DNA of 64,000 bases from Mycobacterium sp. MBM (GTDB taxonomy: Bacteria > Actinomycetota > Actinomycetes > Mycobacteriales > Mycobacteriaceae): the NCBI GenBank assembly GCA_021648845.1, contig JAKJHY010000001.1:62001-126000 (forward strand), read 5' to 3'. How positions within the stretch are numbered: the stretch's first letter is position 1; the number at the start of each line of letters is the position of its first letter. This document shows positions 15,701 to 25,314 of this stretch, piece after piece. Below the pieces are notes generated by a model. That model saw nothing but the letters and a program-made list of their open reading frames with translations. It was not told the origin of the DNA and ran no database searches. A program made the position numbers and the translations under genes.

Positions 15701-16000
15701 TCAGCCCCGGATGATGGTGGTCCGGCTGATCTCGATCTGCAGGCGGGCCCGCAGACCCTCGGGAGCCTTCTCGCCGCGGCATTTGTTGGCGATGAGGTTC
15801 TTCACCCGCTCCTCCACGCCGTAGTGGCGCAGGCATGCCGGGCACTCCTCCAGGTGCTGCTTGAGCTTGTCGCGACTCTCGGCGGTGCATTCGCCGTCCA
15901 GCAGCGTCCATACCTCCGCGATCACCGCGGCGCATTCGGGATGGTCCGGATCGACCGGGCCGATCGGGGGCGACCAGCGCTCATCCTGGGATTCGGTCAC
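15701..16000 (-). CDS. rshA: Anti-sigma factor RshA (redox-sensitive, zinc-binding)
   Basis: A 99-residue ZAS-family anti-sigma factor. The HxxxCxxC motif is [15 protein letters not shown], with His49, Cys53 and Cys56; Cys23 and Cys38 lie further upstream. RshA holds SigH inactive under reducing conditions and releases it on oxidation or heat; in M. tuberculosis phosphorylation by PknB also weakens binding. GTG at 16000 overlaps the sigH stop in a GTGA tetranucleotide, ensuring stoichiometric production of the pair. Confidence 0.95.
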   Translation of the reverse strand: MTESQDERWSPPIGPVDPDHPECAAVIAEVWTLLDGECTAESRDKLKQHLEECPACLRHYGVEERVKNLIANKCRGEKAPEGLRARLQIEISRTTIIRG

Positions 16001-16629
16001 GACGACACCTCCTCGGGCGCACCGAGCTGCGTACCTCGGATGAATCCCCGGTCCCTGGCCACGTCGGCCAGCAGCTCACGAAGTTGTTTGCGGCCGCGGT
16101 GCAGCCGCGACATCACGGTGCCGATCGGCGTGTCCATGATCTCGGCGATCTCCTTATAGGGGAATCCCTCGACATCGGCGTAGTAGACCGCCATCCGGAA
16201 TTCGTCGGGCAGCGCCTGCAGCGCCGCTTTGATCTCGGTATCCGGCAGCGCCTCCAACGCCTCGACCTCGGCCGAACGCAAACCCGTTGACGAATGCTCG
16301 GCGTTGGCCGCGAGCTGCCAGTCGGTGATCTCCTCGGTCGGGTACTCGGCGGGCTGGCGCTGCTTCTTGCGGTAGCTGTTGATGTAGGTGTTCGTCAGAA
16401 TCCGGTACAGCCACGCCTTCAGATTCGTTCCCGCCCTAAACGAGCGGAAGCCGGCATAGGCCTTCACCATCGTCTCCTGCAGCAGATCCTCGGCGTCGGC
16501 GGGATTGCGGGTCATCCGCAGGGCGCCACCGTAGAGCTGGTCGAGCAGTGGGATGGCGTCGCGTTCGAACCGAGCGGTCAGCTCGGCATCCGTCTCTGCG
16601 GCGGGAGCCGCCTCGTCTATATCGGTCAT
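15997..16629 (-). CDS. sigH: ECF sigma factor SigH
   Basis: A 210-residue ECF sigma factor of the SigR/SigH type. Region 2 has the [18 protein letters not shown] and [20 protein letters not shown] motifs; region 4 has the [20 protein letters not shown] helix-turn-helix. It directs the oxidative and heat stress regulon (thioredoxins, clpB, sigB, sigE in M. tuberculosis). ATG at 16629 is chosen by family N-terminus; an in-frame ATG at 16716 would add 29 poorly conserved residues, and alternative SigH starts have been reported in this group. A matching SigH-type promoter lies about 170 bases upstream. The gene overlaps rshA by four bases. Confidence 0.96.
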   Translation of the reverse strand: MTDIDEAAPAAETDAELTARFERDAIPLLDQLYGGALRMTRNPADAEDLLQETMVKAYAGFRSFRAGTNLKAWLYRILTNTYINSYRKKQRQPAEYPTEEITDWQLAANAEHSSTGLRSAEVEALEALPDTEIKAALQALPDEFRMAVYYADVEGFPYKEIAEIMDTPIGTVMSRLHRGRKQLRELLADVARDRGFIRGTQLGAPEEVSS

Positions 16630-16796
16630 CGCGGGAGACACCGTCCCTTCTGTAGCGGCATCACCGAACAGCGCCGGTAGGGACACCGGACGATCCAGGC
16701 AGGCCGTTGGCACCAAAATCCCCTATCTGACGATCCTAAAGGCAATGACCGACAACATCGGGGTGCAGGGCGCCCATCGCTGTCGCTGCATCCAAC

Positions 16797-16824
16797 AACG
16801 GCGGCCCCATCCGTGCGCATTCCC
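16797..16824 (-). promoter_or_regulatory. SigH-type autoregulatory promoter of sigH-rshA
   Basis: On the minus strand GGGAATG (16824-16818) is followed, after an 18-bp spacer, by GTTGTT starting at 16799. This matches the SigH/SigR consensus (GGAAT, 18 or so bases, GTT). The predicted start near 16790 leaves a leader of about 160 nt. Autoregulation is known for sigH in mycobacteria. Confidence 0.65.
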
Positions 16825-16840
16825 GGACTACGCTGGCCGG

Positions 16841-17332
16841 GTGGCACGCGCAGCGACCCCGGCGATCGCCGCCGTGCTCGCCGACGGCGCCGACCACAAA
16901 ATCCTGCGCTACCGGCATGACCCGCGCGCCGCATCGTTCGGGGACGAGGCCGTCACCGAACTGGCCGCAGCACACGGTCTGGACCCCGCGCAGATCTTCA
17001 AGACGCTGATCCTGGCGGTGGGGCAGGGACTGGCGGTCGCGGTGCTACCGGTGCCCGCCCAGCTCTCCTTGAAGGCCGCCGCCGCGGCCCTCGGCGCTCC
17101 GAAGGCCGCGCTGGCCGAACGCGCGGCAGCCGAACGCGCCACCGGCTACGTGCTCGGCGGCATCTCCCCGCTGGGCCAGCGGCGGCCGCTGCCCACCGTC
17201 GTCGACTCCTCGGCGCTGCTTTGGGACCGGGTGCTGTGCAGCGCGGGCAAACGCGGTTGGGATGTCGCGCTGGCACCGGCCGACCTGATACGGCTTACCG
17301 AAGGCGTTACCGCCGATATCCGCGCCACGTAG
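16841..17332 (+). CDS. YbaK/EbsC-type Cys-tRNA(Pro) deacylase
   Basis: A 163-residue member of the YbaK/ProX trans-editing family, which hydrolyses mis-charged Cys-tRNA(Pro). The family fold is seen in the AAAHGLDPAQIFKTLIL and ATGYVLGGISPLGQRRPLPT segments, the latter being the signature glycine-rich loop. GTG at 16841 is chosen because the upstream open frame reads through the sigH promoter region. It matches the Rv3224A/B fragments of M. tuberculosis, here as one intact gene. It starts divergently from sigH, with the SigH-type promoter just upstream pointing away. Confidence 0.85.
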   Translation: MARAATPAIAAVLADGADHKILRYRHDPRAASFGDEAVTELAAAHGLDPAQIFKTLILAVGQGLAVAVLPVPAQLSLKAAAAALGAPKAALAERAAAERATGYVLGGISPLGQRRPLPTVVDSSALLWDRVLCSAGKRGWDVALAPADLIRLTEGVTADIRAT

Positions 17333-17342
17333 GCTCGAACCC

Positions 17343-18191
17343 ATGTCGCTGCACGGGAAAACCATGTTCATCTCCGGTGCCAGCCGCGGAATCGGGCTGG
17401 CCATCGCCAAGCGGGTGGCCGCCGACGGGGCCAATATCGCGCTACTGGCCAAGACCGCCGAGCCGCACCCGAAACTGCCGGGCACGATCTACACCGCCGC
17501 AAAGGAGATCGAGCAGGCCGGCGGCCAGGCACTGCCGATCGTCGGCGACGTGCGCGATGCCGACTCGGTGGCGGCCGCGGTCGCGGCGACCGCCGAACAG
17601 TTCGGCGGGATCGACATCTGCGTCAACAACGCCTCGGCCATCAACCTCGCCTCCGTCCTGGAGGTGCCGATGAAGAGCTTCGATCTGATGAACGGCATCC
17701 AGGTGCGCGGCACATACGCCGTCACCCGGGCGTGTATCCCGCACATGATCGGCCGGGAAAATCCACACATCCTCACCCTGTCCCCGCCGATCCGGCTGGA
17801 AAGCACCTGGCTGACCCCCACCGCGTACATGATGGCCAAGTTCGGGATGACATTGTGCGCGTTGGGAATCGCCGAAGAGATGCGCCAGCACGGCATCGCC
17901 TCCAACACGCTGTGGCCACGCACAATGGTGGCCACCGCGGCGGTGCAGAACCTGCTCGGCGGTGACGAGGCGATGGGCCGCGCCCGCAAACCCGAGGTGT
18001 ATTCCGACGCCGCGTACGCGGTGCTCACCCGGCCGGCCGCCGAGTACACCGGCAACAGCCTGCTGTGTGAGGACGTCCTGATGGAATCCGGCGTGACCGA
18101 CCTGTCGGTCTACGACTGCGTGCCCGGCTCCGAGCTCGGGGTCGACCTGTGGGTCGACACCCCCAATCCGCCCGGCTACACCGGGCCCTGA
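17343..18191 (+). CDS. Short-chain dehydrogenase/reductase (Rv3224-like, HSDL2 type)
   Basis: A 282-residue classical SDR. The cofactor motif is SGASRGIG (residues 11-18), the NNAS motif is near residue 99, a Ser in the LTLSPP strand is near 149, and the catalytic YMMAK lies near 162-166. The length and C-terminal tail resemble human HSDL2 without its SCP2 domain. The substrate is unknown; neighbours give no pathway. ATG at 17343 lies ten bases after the YbaK stop, so the two are probably co-transcribed. Confidence 0.9.
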   Translation: MSLHGKTMFISGASRGIGLAIAKRVAADGANIALLAKTAEPHPKLPGTIYTAAKEIEQAGGQALPIVGDVRDADSVAAAVAATAEQFGGIDICVNNASAINLASVLEVPMKSFDLMNGIQVRGTYAVTRACIPHMIGRENPHILTLSPPIRLESTWLTPTAYMMAKFGMTLCALGIAEEMRQHGIASNTLWPRTMVATAAVQNLLGGDEAMGRARKPEVYSDAAYAVLTRPAAEYTGNSLLCEDVLMESGVTDLSVYDCVPGSELGVDLWVDTPNPPGYTGP

Positions 18192-18198
18192 GGACGTC

Positions 18199-18516
18199 AT
18201 GAGCGATATCGTGCGCAACGCACCGGCGCTGAACCGCTTCGAGATCTACCACGACGACGAGATCGCCGGCTTCGCCGAATATGTCGATCACGACCGGCAG
18301 CGCATCTTCCACCACACCGAGATCGGCGCGCGCTTCAGCGGAAAGGGACTGGCCAGCACGCTGATTCAGACCGCCCTCACCGAGACATCGAACGCCGGGT
18401 TGCGCATCGTGGCGGTATGCCCGTTCGTGGCGAAGTTCGTCGACGAGCACCACGAATTCGCCGCCGACGTCGACGAGGTGACACCGCAGTTGCTCCAGCT
18501 GCTGGACAACCCCTGA
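18199..18516 (+). CDS. Small GNAT-like N-acetyltransferase (YjdJ type)
   Basis: A 105-residue protein of the minimal GNAT_2 (YjdJ/Yjdj) family. The core shows GFAEYVDHDRQRIFHHTEI followed by the acetyl-CoA loop RFSGKGLASTLIQTAL and the VAVCPFVAKFVDEHHEF block typical of this group. The substrate is unknown. It begins seven bases after the SDR stop with ATG at 18199 and is likely in the same operon. Confidence 0.85.
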   Translation: MSDIVRNAPALNRFEIYHDDEIAGFAEYVDHDRQRIFHHTEIGARFSGKGLASTLIQTALTETSNAGLRIVAVCPFVAKFVDEHHEFAADVDEVTPQLLQLLDNP

Positions 18517-18584
18517 CCCGTCCGCACCGACGGGGCGATGACGGACACCCCGACCACCACGCCGTCGTGGCATAGGCTGGCCGC

Positions 18585-19349
18585 GTGTCAATCTGGTCTG
18601 CGGGACGGTATGAGGCCGTCGCCCAACGCATCGCGCCCATCTCCGCCCAGCTGGTCGAAACGGTGGACCGGCTGCGCCCGCTCGACGGTGCCACCGTCGT
18701 CGACCTGGCCTGCGGTACCGGCAGCGCCGCGCTGGCCGCCGCCGCGGCCGGCGCGCAGGTGACCGGGGTGGACCTGACCCCCGAACTGCTGGCGATCGCC
18801 GCGGACAAGCCGGGCGGCGACGCGGTGCGCTGGGTCGCCGCGGACGCCTCGGCCACCGGGCTGCCCGATGCGGGTTTCGACGCGGTGGTATCCAATATGG
18901 GCATCATCTTCGTCGAACCGGTCAGTCAGGTCGCCGAGATCGCACGACTGTTGCGCCCCGGCGGTTTCCTCGGGTTCTCCACCTGGGTTCGCGACACCTA
19001 CAACCCGTTCTACAACCCGATCATCGACGTGCTTGGGGCACCGCCGGCCGGGCAGTACCGCCCCGACCAGTGGGGCGAACCCGATATCGTCACCACCCGC
19101 CTGGCCGGTGACTTCGACGAGATCTTCATCGAAAACGGGCAGCACACGTGGCAATTCGGATCGGTGGCCGAGACGGTGGTGTTCGTCACCGACGAATCCC
19201 CGATGCACGTGGACGTGTTCGCCCGCTCCGACGAGGACACCCGCATGCGCCTGACGCAGTCCTTCACCGCGGTCTTCGAACGCCACGCCACCGCCGACGG
19301 GGTCAGTTTCACCGCGTCCTACGCCGTGGTGGCCGCCCGGCGCCGCTGA
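18585..19349 (+). CDS. Class I SAM-dependent methyltransferase
   Basis: A 254-residue methyltransferase. Motif I is VVDLACGTGSAALAA (about residues 37-51), the acidic GVDLTPELLAIA loop follows, and DAVVSNMGIIFVEP is the post-II region. It resembles the UbiE/COQ5 and Methyltransf_11/25 group, which act on small molecules. No specific substrate can be assigned. GTG at 18585 gives a standard N-terminus; 68 bp separate it from the acetyltransferase gene. It converges on the next methyltransferase gene, with a 5-bp gap. Confidence 0.85.
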   Translation: MSIWSAGRYEAVAQRIAPISAQLVETVDRLRPLDGATVVDLACGTGSAALAAAAAGAQVTGVDLTPELLAIAADKPGGDAVRWVAADASATGLPDAGFDAVVSNMGIIFVEPVSQVAEIARLLRPGGFLGFSTWVRDTYNPFYNPIIDVLGAPPAGQYRPDQWGEPDIVTTRLAGDFDEIFIENGQHTWQFGSVAETVVFVTDESPMHVDVFARSDEDTRMRLTQSFTAVFERHATADGVSFTASYAVVAARRR

Positions 19350-19354
19350 CCGGG

Positions 19355-20830
19355 TCACCGCGCCTGGTACAGGATCCCCCGGGCGATCGCGTCGCGAACC
19401 TCCGGCAACGCCGCCTCGGCGAGTGCGCCCGCGTCCACCCCGTGGTGGGTTGCCAGCAGGCCGATGAGCGTGCCCAGTGGCACCTCCCCACGGCAGCCCG
19501 CCAGCAGCGCGGTGAGCACCTCGTCGACCCCGATCACCGCGCCCGGCCCGCCCGGCCGCCGCACCGCGGCCCCGACCTGCTGCCACCCGTCGGGCCCCGG
19601 TAGCGACTGCTGCTCCAAGAACACCGGGGCGGTGGACAACCGCGCCGCCAGCAGCTCGTCGTCGCTCGTGGCGCGCAGATATGCGCGCCGGGCGAAGAAC
19701 GCCTCGACCTCTGCGCCGGTGACGATCTCGTCGGCGGCGGTGATCTCTTCGAGGATCTGCTCGGGTTGCTCGCCGGCGAGCGGGCTGCGCAGCGAGATCA
19801 GGCCCATCCCGATACCGGTGATGCCCTGCTCGGCGAACCAGTCCAGCCAGGCAGCGCCCCGGCGCGCCGTGGCGGTGCGGCTCTCCCCGGCATCGGCCAG
19901 CCACAGCGATACGTAACTCACCGGGTCGGCCAGCTCACGCTGCACCACCCAGGCGTGCAGGCCGGTACCGGCCAGCCAGTCCCGCACCTGATCGCGCCAG
20001 TCACCCTCGCGGACAATCCAGTTGGCCATGATCTGGGCGGTGCCACCGGGGTTGAGATACTCACCGACCTGCTCGATCAGGCTGCGGCACAAGCCGTCTG
20101 CGGCCACGCCGGAATCACGGTAGATGTAGTCGCGGTCACCCGGGCCGATCACGAAGGGCGGGTTGGACACGATCAGGTCGAAGCGCTCCCCCGCCACCGG
20201 CTCGAACAGGCTGCCCCCGCGCAGATCCCAGGACATCCCGTTGAGTCGCGCGGTGGCCGCCGCCAGCCGCAACGCCCGCTCATTGGTATCGGTGCCGACG
20301 ACCCGGGCGCAGTGCCCGTCCAGATGCAGCGCCTGGATCCCGCACCCGGTGCCCAGATCCAGAGCACTTCGCACCGGGTTGCGGATGACCGCGCGCGCCA
20401 ACGACATCGCCGCGCCGCCGATACCGAGCACGTGGTCGCGGTGCAGCGGGCCGCCGCGCAGCGCCGCGTCCTGGTCGGAGACGACGAGGAAATCCCGGGC
20501 CCCATCGGAGTGCGGGCGGATGTCGAGGACCGCCCGCGCGGCCCCGTCGGCCAGGTCCAGCACGCCGCCGGCGACCAACGCATCCAGCGGCACCCGCGTG
20601 AAGACCTGGTGCAGCCGCTCGCGCGGCACCTGCGCGCCGAGCAGGAACAGCCGCACCAGGGTGGACAGCGGATCCGGCCCGGCCGCGGCCCGCGCCGCCG
20701 GCCACCACACCCCGCGGCCGAGCGCGGCGTGGGCCTGATCGCCGAGCAGTTCGGCCACCCCGTCCACGGTGAAACCGGCCGCCCGCAGATCGGCGCCGAG
20801 GGCGTCGAGCACCGCCGGCCCGAGGGTCAA
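19355..20830 (-). CDS. HemK/PrmC-like methyltransferase with N-terminal DUF7059-type domain
   Basis: A 491-residue protein. A winged-helix-like N-terminal region (about 1-130) precedes a class I methyltransferase with ALDLGTGCGIQALHL (motif I, near 168) and the diagnostic VSNPPFVIGPG (motif IV, NPPF, near 245). NPPY/F enzymes methylate planar nitrogens in glutamine (release factors), adenine or guanine, so an RNA or protein substrate is likely. The start is inferred to be TTG at 20830, overlapping the TGA of the SRAP gene as TTGA; no ATG or GTG gives a sensible N-terminus. The longer frame to 21076 is shadow. Confidence 0.82.
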   Translation of the reverse strand: MTLGPAVLDALGADLRAAGFTVDGVAELLGDQAHAALGRGVWWPAARAAAGPDPLSTLVRLFLLGAQVPRERLHQVFTRVPLDALVAGGVLDLADGAARAVLDIRPHSDGARDFLVVSDQDAALRGGPLHRDHVLGIGGAAMSLARAVIRNPVRSALDLGTGCGIQALHLDGHCARVVGTDTNERALRLAAATARLNGMSWDLRGGSLFEPVAGERFDLIVSNPPFVIGPGDRDYIYRDSGVAADGLCRSLIEQVGEYLNPGGTAQIMANWIVREGDWRDQVRDWLAGTGLHAWVVQRELADPVSYVSLWLADAGESRTATARRGAAWLDWFAEQGITGIGMGLISLRSPLAGEQPEQILEEITAADEIVTGAEVEAFFARRAYLRATSDDELLAARLSTAPVFLEQQSLPGPDGWQQVGAAVRRPGGPGAVIGVDEVLTALLAGCRGEVPLGTLIGLLATHHGVDAGALAEAALPEVRDAIARGILYQAR

Positions 20831-21621
20831 AACAGCCCCGCTTCGGGCCGCACGGGTTCGATGAGTTCCGGACCGTTGTTGCGCACGCTGTTCACCAGCC
20901 GCGATACCTCCCGAATCTCGATACGGTCCAGGTCGCCGTGCCCGCGCAGCAGGCCCTCGTCGACGGGGGCATCGGGGTCGAGCCAGCGGTCCCAGTCCGG
21001 TGCGCTGATCGTCAGCGGCATGCGGTCGTGGATATCGGCGAGTTGCGCGGCGGAATCGGTGGTGATGATGGTGCAACTGAGCAGCGGTGGGGCATCCTCA
21101 TCGGCGCCTGCACCGTCTCGGGGACGCCACACCGACCACAACCCCGCCATGAACAGCGGCTCCCCGTCCGCGGCGTACATGTAGTAGGGCGTCTTGGCGG
21201 ACTTCTTGCCGGCCGCGGCGGCGGTCGGCTTCCACTCGTACCACCCGTCCATCGGGACCAGGCACCGCTTGCTCTTGGCCGAGCCGCGGAACGCCGGTGA
21301 GGTGGTCAGTGTCTCCGAACGCGCGTTGATCAGCAGCGGGCCCTTCTTGGTGTCCGGGTTGCCGTCCGCGTCCGCCTTGGCCCACGGCGGGATCAGGCCC
21401 CAGCGCATGGAGCGCAGCCGCCGCGTCGCCTCGTCCTCGGGTGCACCCTGGGGCGAGGCGGAATGCCCGTGCCGCTTGACCACCGTGCAGATGGTGGTGG
21501 TGGGCGCCACGTTGAAGTTGGGCCCGGCGTTGGCAGAGTCGCCCTTGGCGGTCTCGTCGAGCGCCTTGATTTTCTCCGCCAACAACGCCGGGTCGGTGGT
21601 CACCGCAAATCGCCCACACAT
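20827..21621 (-). CDS. SRAP domain protein (HMCES/YedK family abasic-site protector)
   Basis: A 264-residue SRAP protein matching Rv3226c. The invariant Cys2 (MCGRF), Asn37 in FNVAPT, the Glu in GWYEWK (about residue 127) and the His in DIHDRMPL (about 207) are all present. These residues form the thiazolidine crosslink with abasic sites in single-stranded DNA and release it again. An internal KKSAKT-rich loop lengthens the protein slightly. ATG at 21621 is fixed by the need for Cys at position 2. It is divergent from aroA, with only 19 bp between starts. Confidence 0.95.
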   Translation of the reverse strand: MCGRFAVTTDPALLAEKIKALDETAKGDSANAGPNFNVAPTTTICTVVKRHGHSASPQGAPEDEATRRLRSMRWGLIPPWAKADADGNPDTKKGPLLINARSETLTTSPAFRGSAKSKRCLVPMDGWYEWKPTAAAAGKKSAKTPYYMYAADGEPLFMAGLWSVWRPRDGAGADEDAPPLLSCTIITTDSAAQLADIHDRMPLTISAPDWDRWLDPDAPVDEGLLRGHGDLDRIEIREVSRLVNSVRNNGPELIEPVRPEAGLF

Positions 21622-21640
21622 ACCAGGCAGGATAGAGGCC

Positions 21641-22915
21641 GTGAAGAACTGGCCGGCACCGACGACCACCGCACCCGTGCACGCCACGGTGGCGGTACCC
21701 GGGTCGAAATCACTGACCAATCGGGCGTTGGTGCTGGCCGCGCTCGCCACCCCGCAGGGCACGACCACCATCAGCGGGGCGCTGCGCAGCCGCGACACCG
21801 ACCTGATGATCGACGCCATCCGAGCGCTGGGCGTGACCGTCACCGGCGCGGGTACCGAGCTCACGGTGAGCGGCACCGTCGCCCCCACCCCGGCCACCCG
21901 TATCGACTGCGGTCTGGCGGGCACGGTGCTGCGATTCCTGCCGGCGGTGGCCGCCACCGGCACCGCGACGGTGATCTTCGACGGCGACGAGCAGGCCCGG
22001 GCCCGTCCGATCGCGCCGCTGCTGGACGCGTTGCGCGGTCTGGGCGTGGCCATCGAAGGCAACGGGTTGCCCTTCGAGGTCCGCGGAGCCGGTTCGGTGC
22101 CCGGCGGCGAGGTCCGTATCGACGCCTCGGCGTCCTCGCAGTTCGTCTCCGGGCTGTTGTTGGCGGGCACCACCTTCGGCAACGGGCTGACCGTCGTGCA
22201 CACCGGCGAGTCGGTGCCGTCCGCCCCGCACATCGCCATGACGGTGTCGATGCTGCGCAGCGCGGGCGTCACGGTCGACGACGGGGTGCCCAACCGCTGG
22301 CGGGTGGACCCCGGCACGGTGGCCGCCCGGCACTGGGACATCGAGCCGGACCTGTCCAACGCGGTGCCGTTCCTGGCCGCTGCCGCGGTCACCGCCGGGA
22401 CGGTACGCATCAGCCGTTGGCCGGCCGAAAGCATCCAGCCGTCGGGGGCGATTCTCGATCTGCTGTCGAGGGTGAATATCGTTGCCGAGCAGACAGATTC
22501 ATACCTGCAGGTCCATGGTGGGCCGGGTTACGGCGGGATCGACATCGACCTGCACGATATCGGTGAACTGGCCCCCGCGGTGGCCGCGCTGGCCGCACTG
22601 GCCGCACCGGGTTCGGTGTCGACGTTGCGCGGGATCGCCCATCTGCGCGGGCACGAGACGGACCGACTGGCGGCGTTGAGCGCCGAGATCAACGGTCTGG
22701 GCGGGCAGTGCGCCGAGACGCCGGACGGCCTGCAGATCACCGCTGCCGCGCTGCACGGCGGGGTGTGGCGGTCCTATGCCGATCACCGGATGGCCACCGC
22801 CGGCGCGATCATCGGACTGCGGGTGCCCGGTGTGCAGGTCGAAGACATCGCCACCACCTCCAAGACGCTGCCCGACTTCCCGGGGATGTGGGCCGAGATG
22901 CTGGGCACGATTTGA
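21641..22915 (+). CDS. aroA: 5-enolpyruvylshikimate-3-phosphate synthase
   Basis: A 424-residue EPSP synthase, the penultimate step of chorismate synthesis. Signatures include [19 protein letters not shown] (about residues 16-34), [14 protein letters not shown] (near 88) and [11 protein letters not shown] plus [13 protein letters not shown] in the C-terminal half. GTG at 21641 gives the normal N-terminus; the longer frame upstream reads antisense through the SRAP gene. The TGA is overlapped by the TTG start of rsgA (TTGA), so expression is coupled. Confidence 0.96.
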   Translation: MKNWPAPTTTAPVHATVAVPGSKSLTNRALVLAALATPQGTTTISGALRSRDTDLMIDAIRALGVTVTGAGTELTVSGTVAPTPATRIDCGLAGTVLRFLPAVAATGTATVIFDGDEQARARPIAPLLDALRGLGVAIEGNGLPFEVRGAGSVPGGEVRIDASASSQFVSGLLLAGTTFGNGLTVVHTGESVPSAPHIAMTVSMLRSAGVTVDDGVPNRWRVDPGTVAARHWDIEPDLSNAVPFLAAAAVTAGTVRISRWPAESIQPSGAILDLLSRVNIVAEQTDSYLQVHGGPGYGGIDIDLHDIGELAPAVAALAALAAPGSVSTLRGIAHLRGHETDRLAALSAEINGLGGQCAETPDGLQITAAALHGGVWRSYADHRMATAGAIIGLRVPGVQVEDIATTSKTLPDFPGMWAEMLGTI

Positions 22916-23898
22916 GATCTCGCGACTACGACGAGTCCGATGTCCGGGTACGCCCGGGCAAGGGTTCGCGTCCGCGCACCAAGACCCGCCCCGACCACGC
23001 CGACGCCGAAGAGGCGATGGTCGTCACCGTCGACCGCGGCCGATGGGGTTGCGCACTGGGCGGTGCCCCGGATCGGCACGTGACCGCGATGCGCGCGCGT
23101 GAACTGGGCCGCACCCCGATCGTCGTCGGCGACGAGGTCAGCATTGTCGGTGACCTGTCCGGGAGGCCGGATACCCTGGCCCGCATCGTGCGCCGCGGCG
23201 ATCGCCGGACGGTGTTGCGCCGCACGGCCGATGACACCGACCCGGCCGAGCGGGTGGTGGTGGCCAATGCCGATCAATTGTTGATCGTGGTGGCGCTGGC
23301 CGACCCGCCGCCGCGCACCGGGTTCGTCGAACGGGCGCTGATAGCCGCCTATACCGGCGGGCTGACGCCGATCCTGTGCCTGACGAAATCCGATCTGGCC
23401 GACCCGGCGCCGTTCGCCGCGCAGTTCGCCGACCTGGAACTTCAGGTGGTGACCGCCGGGCGCGACGATCCGCTCGACGTGGTGGCACCGTTGCTGACCG
23501 GGAAGGTGACCGTGTTGCTGGGACATTCCGGGGTGGGCAAGTCCACCCTGGTGAATCGTCTTGTGCCCGAAGCGGAACGGGCCACCGGCGACGTGTCCGG
23601 GGTCGGTAAGGGCAAGCACACGTCCAGCCAGTCGGTGGCGCTACCGCTGCGCGCGTCCGGCTGGGTGATCGACACACCGGGCATCCGGTCGTTCGGATTG
23701 GCCCATGTTCGGGCCGACGATGTGGTGCAGGCCTTCTCCGACCTCGCCGAGGCGGTCGCCGAATGTCCACGCGGCTGTGGGCATCTGGGCCCGCCAGCCG
23801 ATCCAGAATGTGCGCTGGACACACTGAGCGGGCCCGCAGCCGGGCGCGTCGCCGCGGCCCGGCGACTGCTGGCCACCCTTAACGACGCCGGTTACTGA
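22912..23898 (+). CDS. rsgA: Ribosome small-subunit-dependent GTPase RsgA
   Basis: A 328-residue circularly permuted GTPase that assists late 30S maturation. An N-terminal OB fold precedes the permuted G motifs in the order G4 (LTKSD), G1 ([10 protein letters not shown], about 200-209) and G3 (DTPGIRSFG). The C-terminal zinc site is [16 protein letters not shown]. The start is TTG at 22912, overlapping the aroA stop as TTGA; the following residues [17 protein letters not shown] match the family N-terminus. It converges on desA3 across a 99-bp gap with no clear terminator. Confidence 0.93.
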   Translation: MRSRDYDESDVRVRPGKGSRPRTKTRPDHADAEEAMVVTVDRGRWGCALGGAPDRHVTAMRARELGRTPIVVGDEVSIVGDLSGRPDTLARIVRRGDRRTVLRRTADDTDPAERVVVANADQLLIVVALADPPPRTGFVERALIAAYTGGLTPILCLTKSDLADPAPFAAQFADLELQVVTAGRDDPLDVVAPLLTGKVTVLLGHSGVGKSTLVNRLVPEAERATGDVSGVGKGKHTSSQSVALPLRASGWVIDTPGIRSFGLAHVRADDVVQAFSDLAEAVAECPRGCGHLGPPADPECALDTLSGPAAGRVAAARRLLATLNDAGY

Positions 23899-23997
23899 CC
23901 CGCGAAGGTGCGCGAACTCCGAACCGCGAGCGGCGCGTCTGGGGACAGACACGCACGCCCGCGGTAGGAGGGGTGGATACTTCGGAGGGGTAGTTAC

Positions 23998-25245
23998 TTA
24001 TGCGGCGATCGTGCCGCGGCGCCAGCCGCGCACCGTGGCGATCGCGGTCTTGAGCCCGCGACGCTTACCGGTGGCGGGATCGGTGACACCGAAACCCTGC
24101 AGGTCGTCGAACATCCGCTCGCTGCGGGTCTCCGGCGCGTTGTCCCGAGTGTCCTTGAGGAACTTGTCCGGCAGGGACAGCTTGGCGATGGTGCGCCACG
24201 TCTTGCCGTACTGCACCAGGAAGTTGCCGGTGGTGTAGGGCAGGTCGTACTTCTCGCACAGCGCGCGCACCCGGATGGAGATCTCGTAGAGCCGGTTGCT
24301 CGGCAGATCCGGGTACAGGTGATGCTCGATCTGATGGCACAGGTTGCCGCTCATGAACCGCAGCACCGGGCCGTTCTCGAAATTGGCGCTGCCCAGCATC
24401 TGCCGCAAATACCACTCGCCGCGGGTCTCCCCGGCCATATCGGTCTTGGTGAACTTCTCCGCACCGTCCGGGAAGTGCCCGCAGAAGATGACGGCGTTGG
24501 CCCACACGTTGCGGATGATGTTGGCGACCGCATTGGCCTTCATCGTCGAGGTGTAGGTGGCCCCCGGGGACAGCGCGGTCAGCGCCGGCCACAGCACGTA
24601 GTCCTTGGCCACCTGGTGACCGGCCTTGACGCCGAACTCCCTGACCCGGACCATCGTCGCCTTGCGGTCGTCGCGGCCCTTGAAGATCTTGCCGAGTTCG
24701 AGGTGCTGCAGGCCTACACCCCATTCGAACAGGGCGGCCAACAGCGTGTTGAACACCAGGTTCGACAGGTTGAACGGCTTCCACTTCGCATCCCGGGTGA
24801 CGCGGATGACGCCGTAGCCCACATCGTCGTCCATGCCGAGGATGTTGGTGTACTTGTGGTGCATGAAGTTGTGGGTGAAGCGCCAGTGTTTGGAGCTTCC
24901 GCTCATATCCCACTCCCACGTGGAGGAGTGGATCTCGGGATCGTTCATCCAATCCCACTGGCCGTGCATGACGTTGTGGCCGATCTCCATGTTCTCGATG
25001 ATCTTGGCCACGCCCAGGGCAGAGGTGCCCGCCCACCAGAAGCTGCGCTTGGAGCTCCCGGCCAGCAGCAGACGGCCGATGATCTCCAGCGCGCGCTGGC
25101 CGGCGATCGCCCGACGGATGTAGCGTGCGTCGGCCGCTCCGCGCGAATCCTCGATGTCTTGGCGGATGGCGTCCAGTTCGGCGCCCAGCGTCTCGATATC
25201 CGCCTCGGTGAGGTGCGCAAACGACGGTACGTCGGTAATAGCCAC
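23998..25245 (-). CDS. desA3: Membrane acyl-CoA delta-9 desaturase DesA3
   Basis: A 415-residue integral-membrane di-iron desaturase matching Rv3229c. The three histidine boxes are HNVMHGQ (about residue 90), HNFMHHK (about 125) and CHQIEHHLYPDLP (about 315). It converts stearoyl-CoA to oleoyl-CoA. It needs electrons from the reductase encoded immediately upstream, with which it forms a two-protein system. GTG at 25245 is preceded by a strong AAGGAGG. Between the two genes lies a perfect 10-bp inverted repeat whose twin precedes the reductase, so both are likely under one regulator. Confidence 0.94.
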   Translation of the reverse strand: MAITDVPSFAHLTEADIETLGAELDAIRQDIEDSRGAADARYIRRAIAGQRALEIIGRLLLAGSSKRSFWWAGTSALGVAKIIENMEIGHNVMHGQWDWMNDPEIHSSTWEWDMSGSSKHWRFTHNFMHHKYTNILGMDDDVGYGVIRVTRDAKWKPFNLSNLVFNTLLAALFEWGVGLQHLELGKIFKGRDDRKATMVRVREFGVKAGHQVAKDYVLWPALTALSPGATYTSTMKANAVANIIRNVWANAVIFCGHFPDGAEKFTKTDMAGETRGEWYLRQMLGSANFENGPVLRFMSGNLCHQIEHHLYPDLPSNRLYEISIRVRALCEKYDLPYTTGNFLVQYGKTWRTIAKLSLPDKFLKDTRDNAPETRSERMFDDLQGFGVTDPATGKRRGLKTAIATVRGWRRGTIAA

Positions 25246-25277
25246 TATTCGGCCCTCCTTCCGTTTCCTACGATAGC

Positions 25278-25301
25278 GTAACCTACGCAACCGTAGGTTA
25301 C
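25278..25301. promoter_or_regulatory. Operator palindrome upstream of desA3
   Basis: GTAACCTACG (25278-25287), spacer CAAC, CGTAGGTTAC (25292-25301): a perfect 10-4-10 inverted repeat. On the minus strand a -10-like TACGCT (25280-25275) overlaps its edge, 30 bp before the desA3 start, so a bound repressor would block transcription. Confidence 0.75.
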
Positions 25302-25314
25302 TTGTCGGTAAAAG

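Noticed and set aside
16716..16716. Upstream ATG as the main sigH start
   Set aside because: Adds 29 residues not typical of the family N-terminus; kept only as a possible alternative start.
23899..23997. Terminator between convergent rsgA and desA3
   Set aside because: Only a weak GTCTG/CAGAC pairing is visible with no T-run; I do not call a terminator here.
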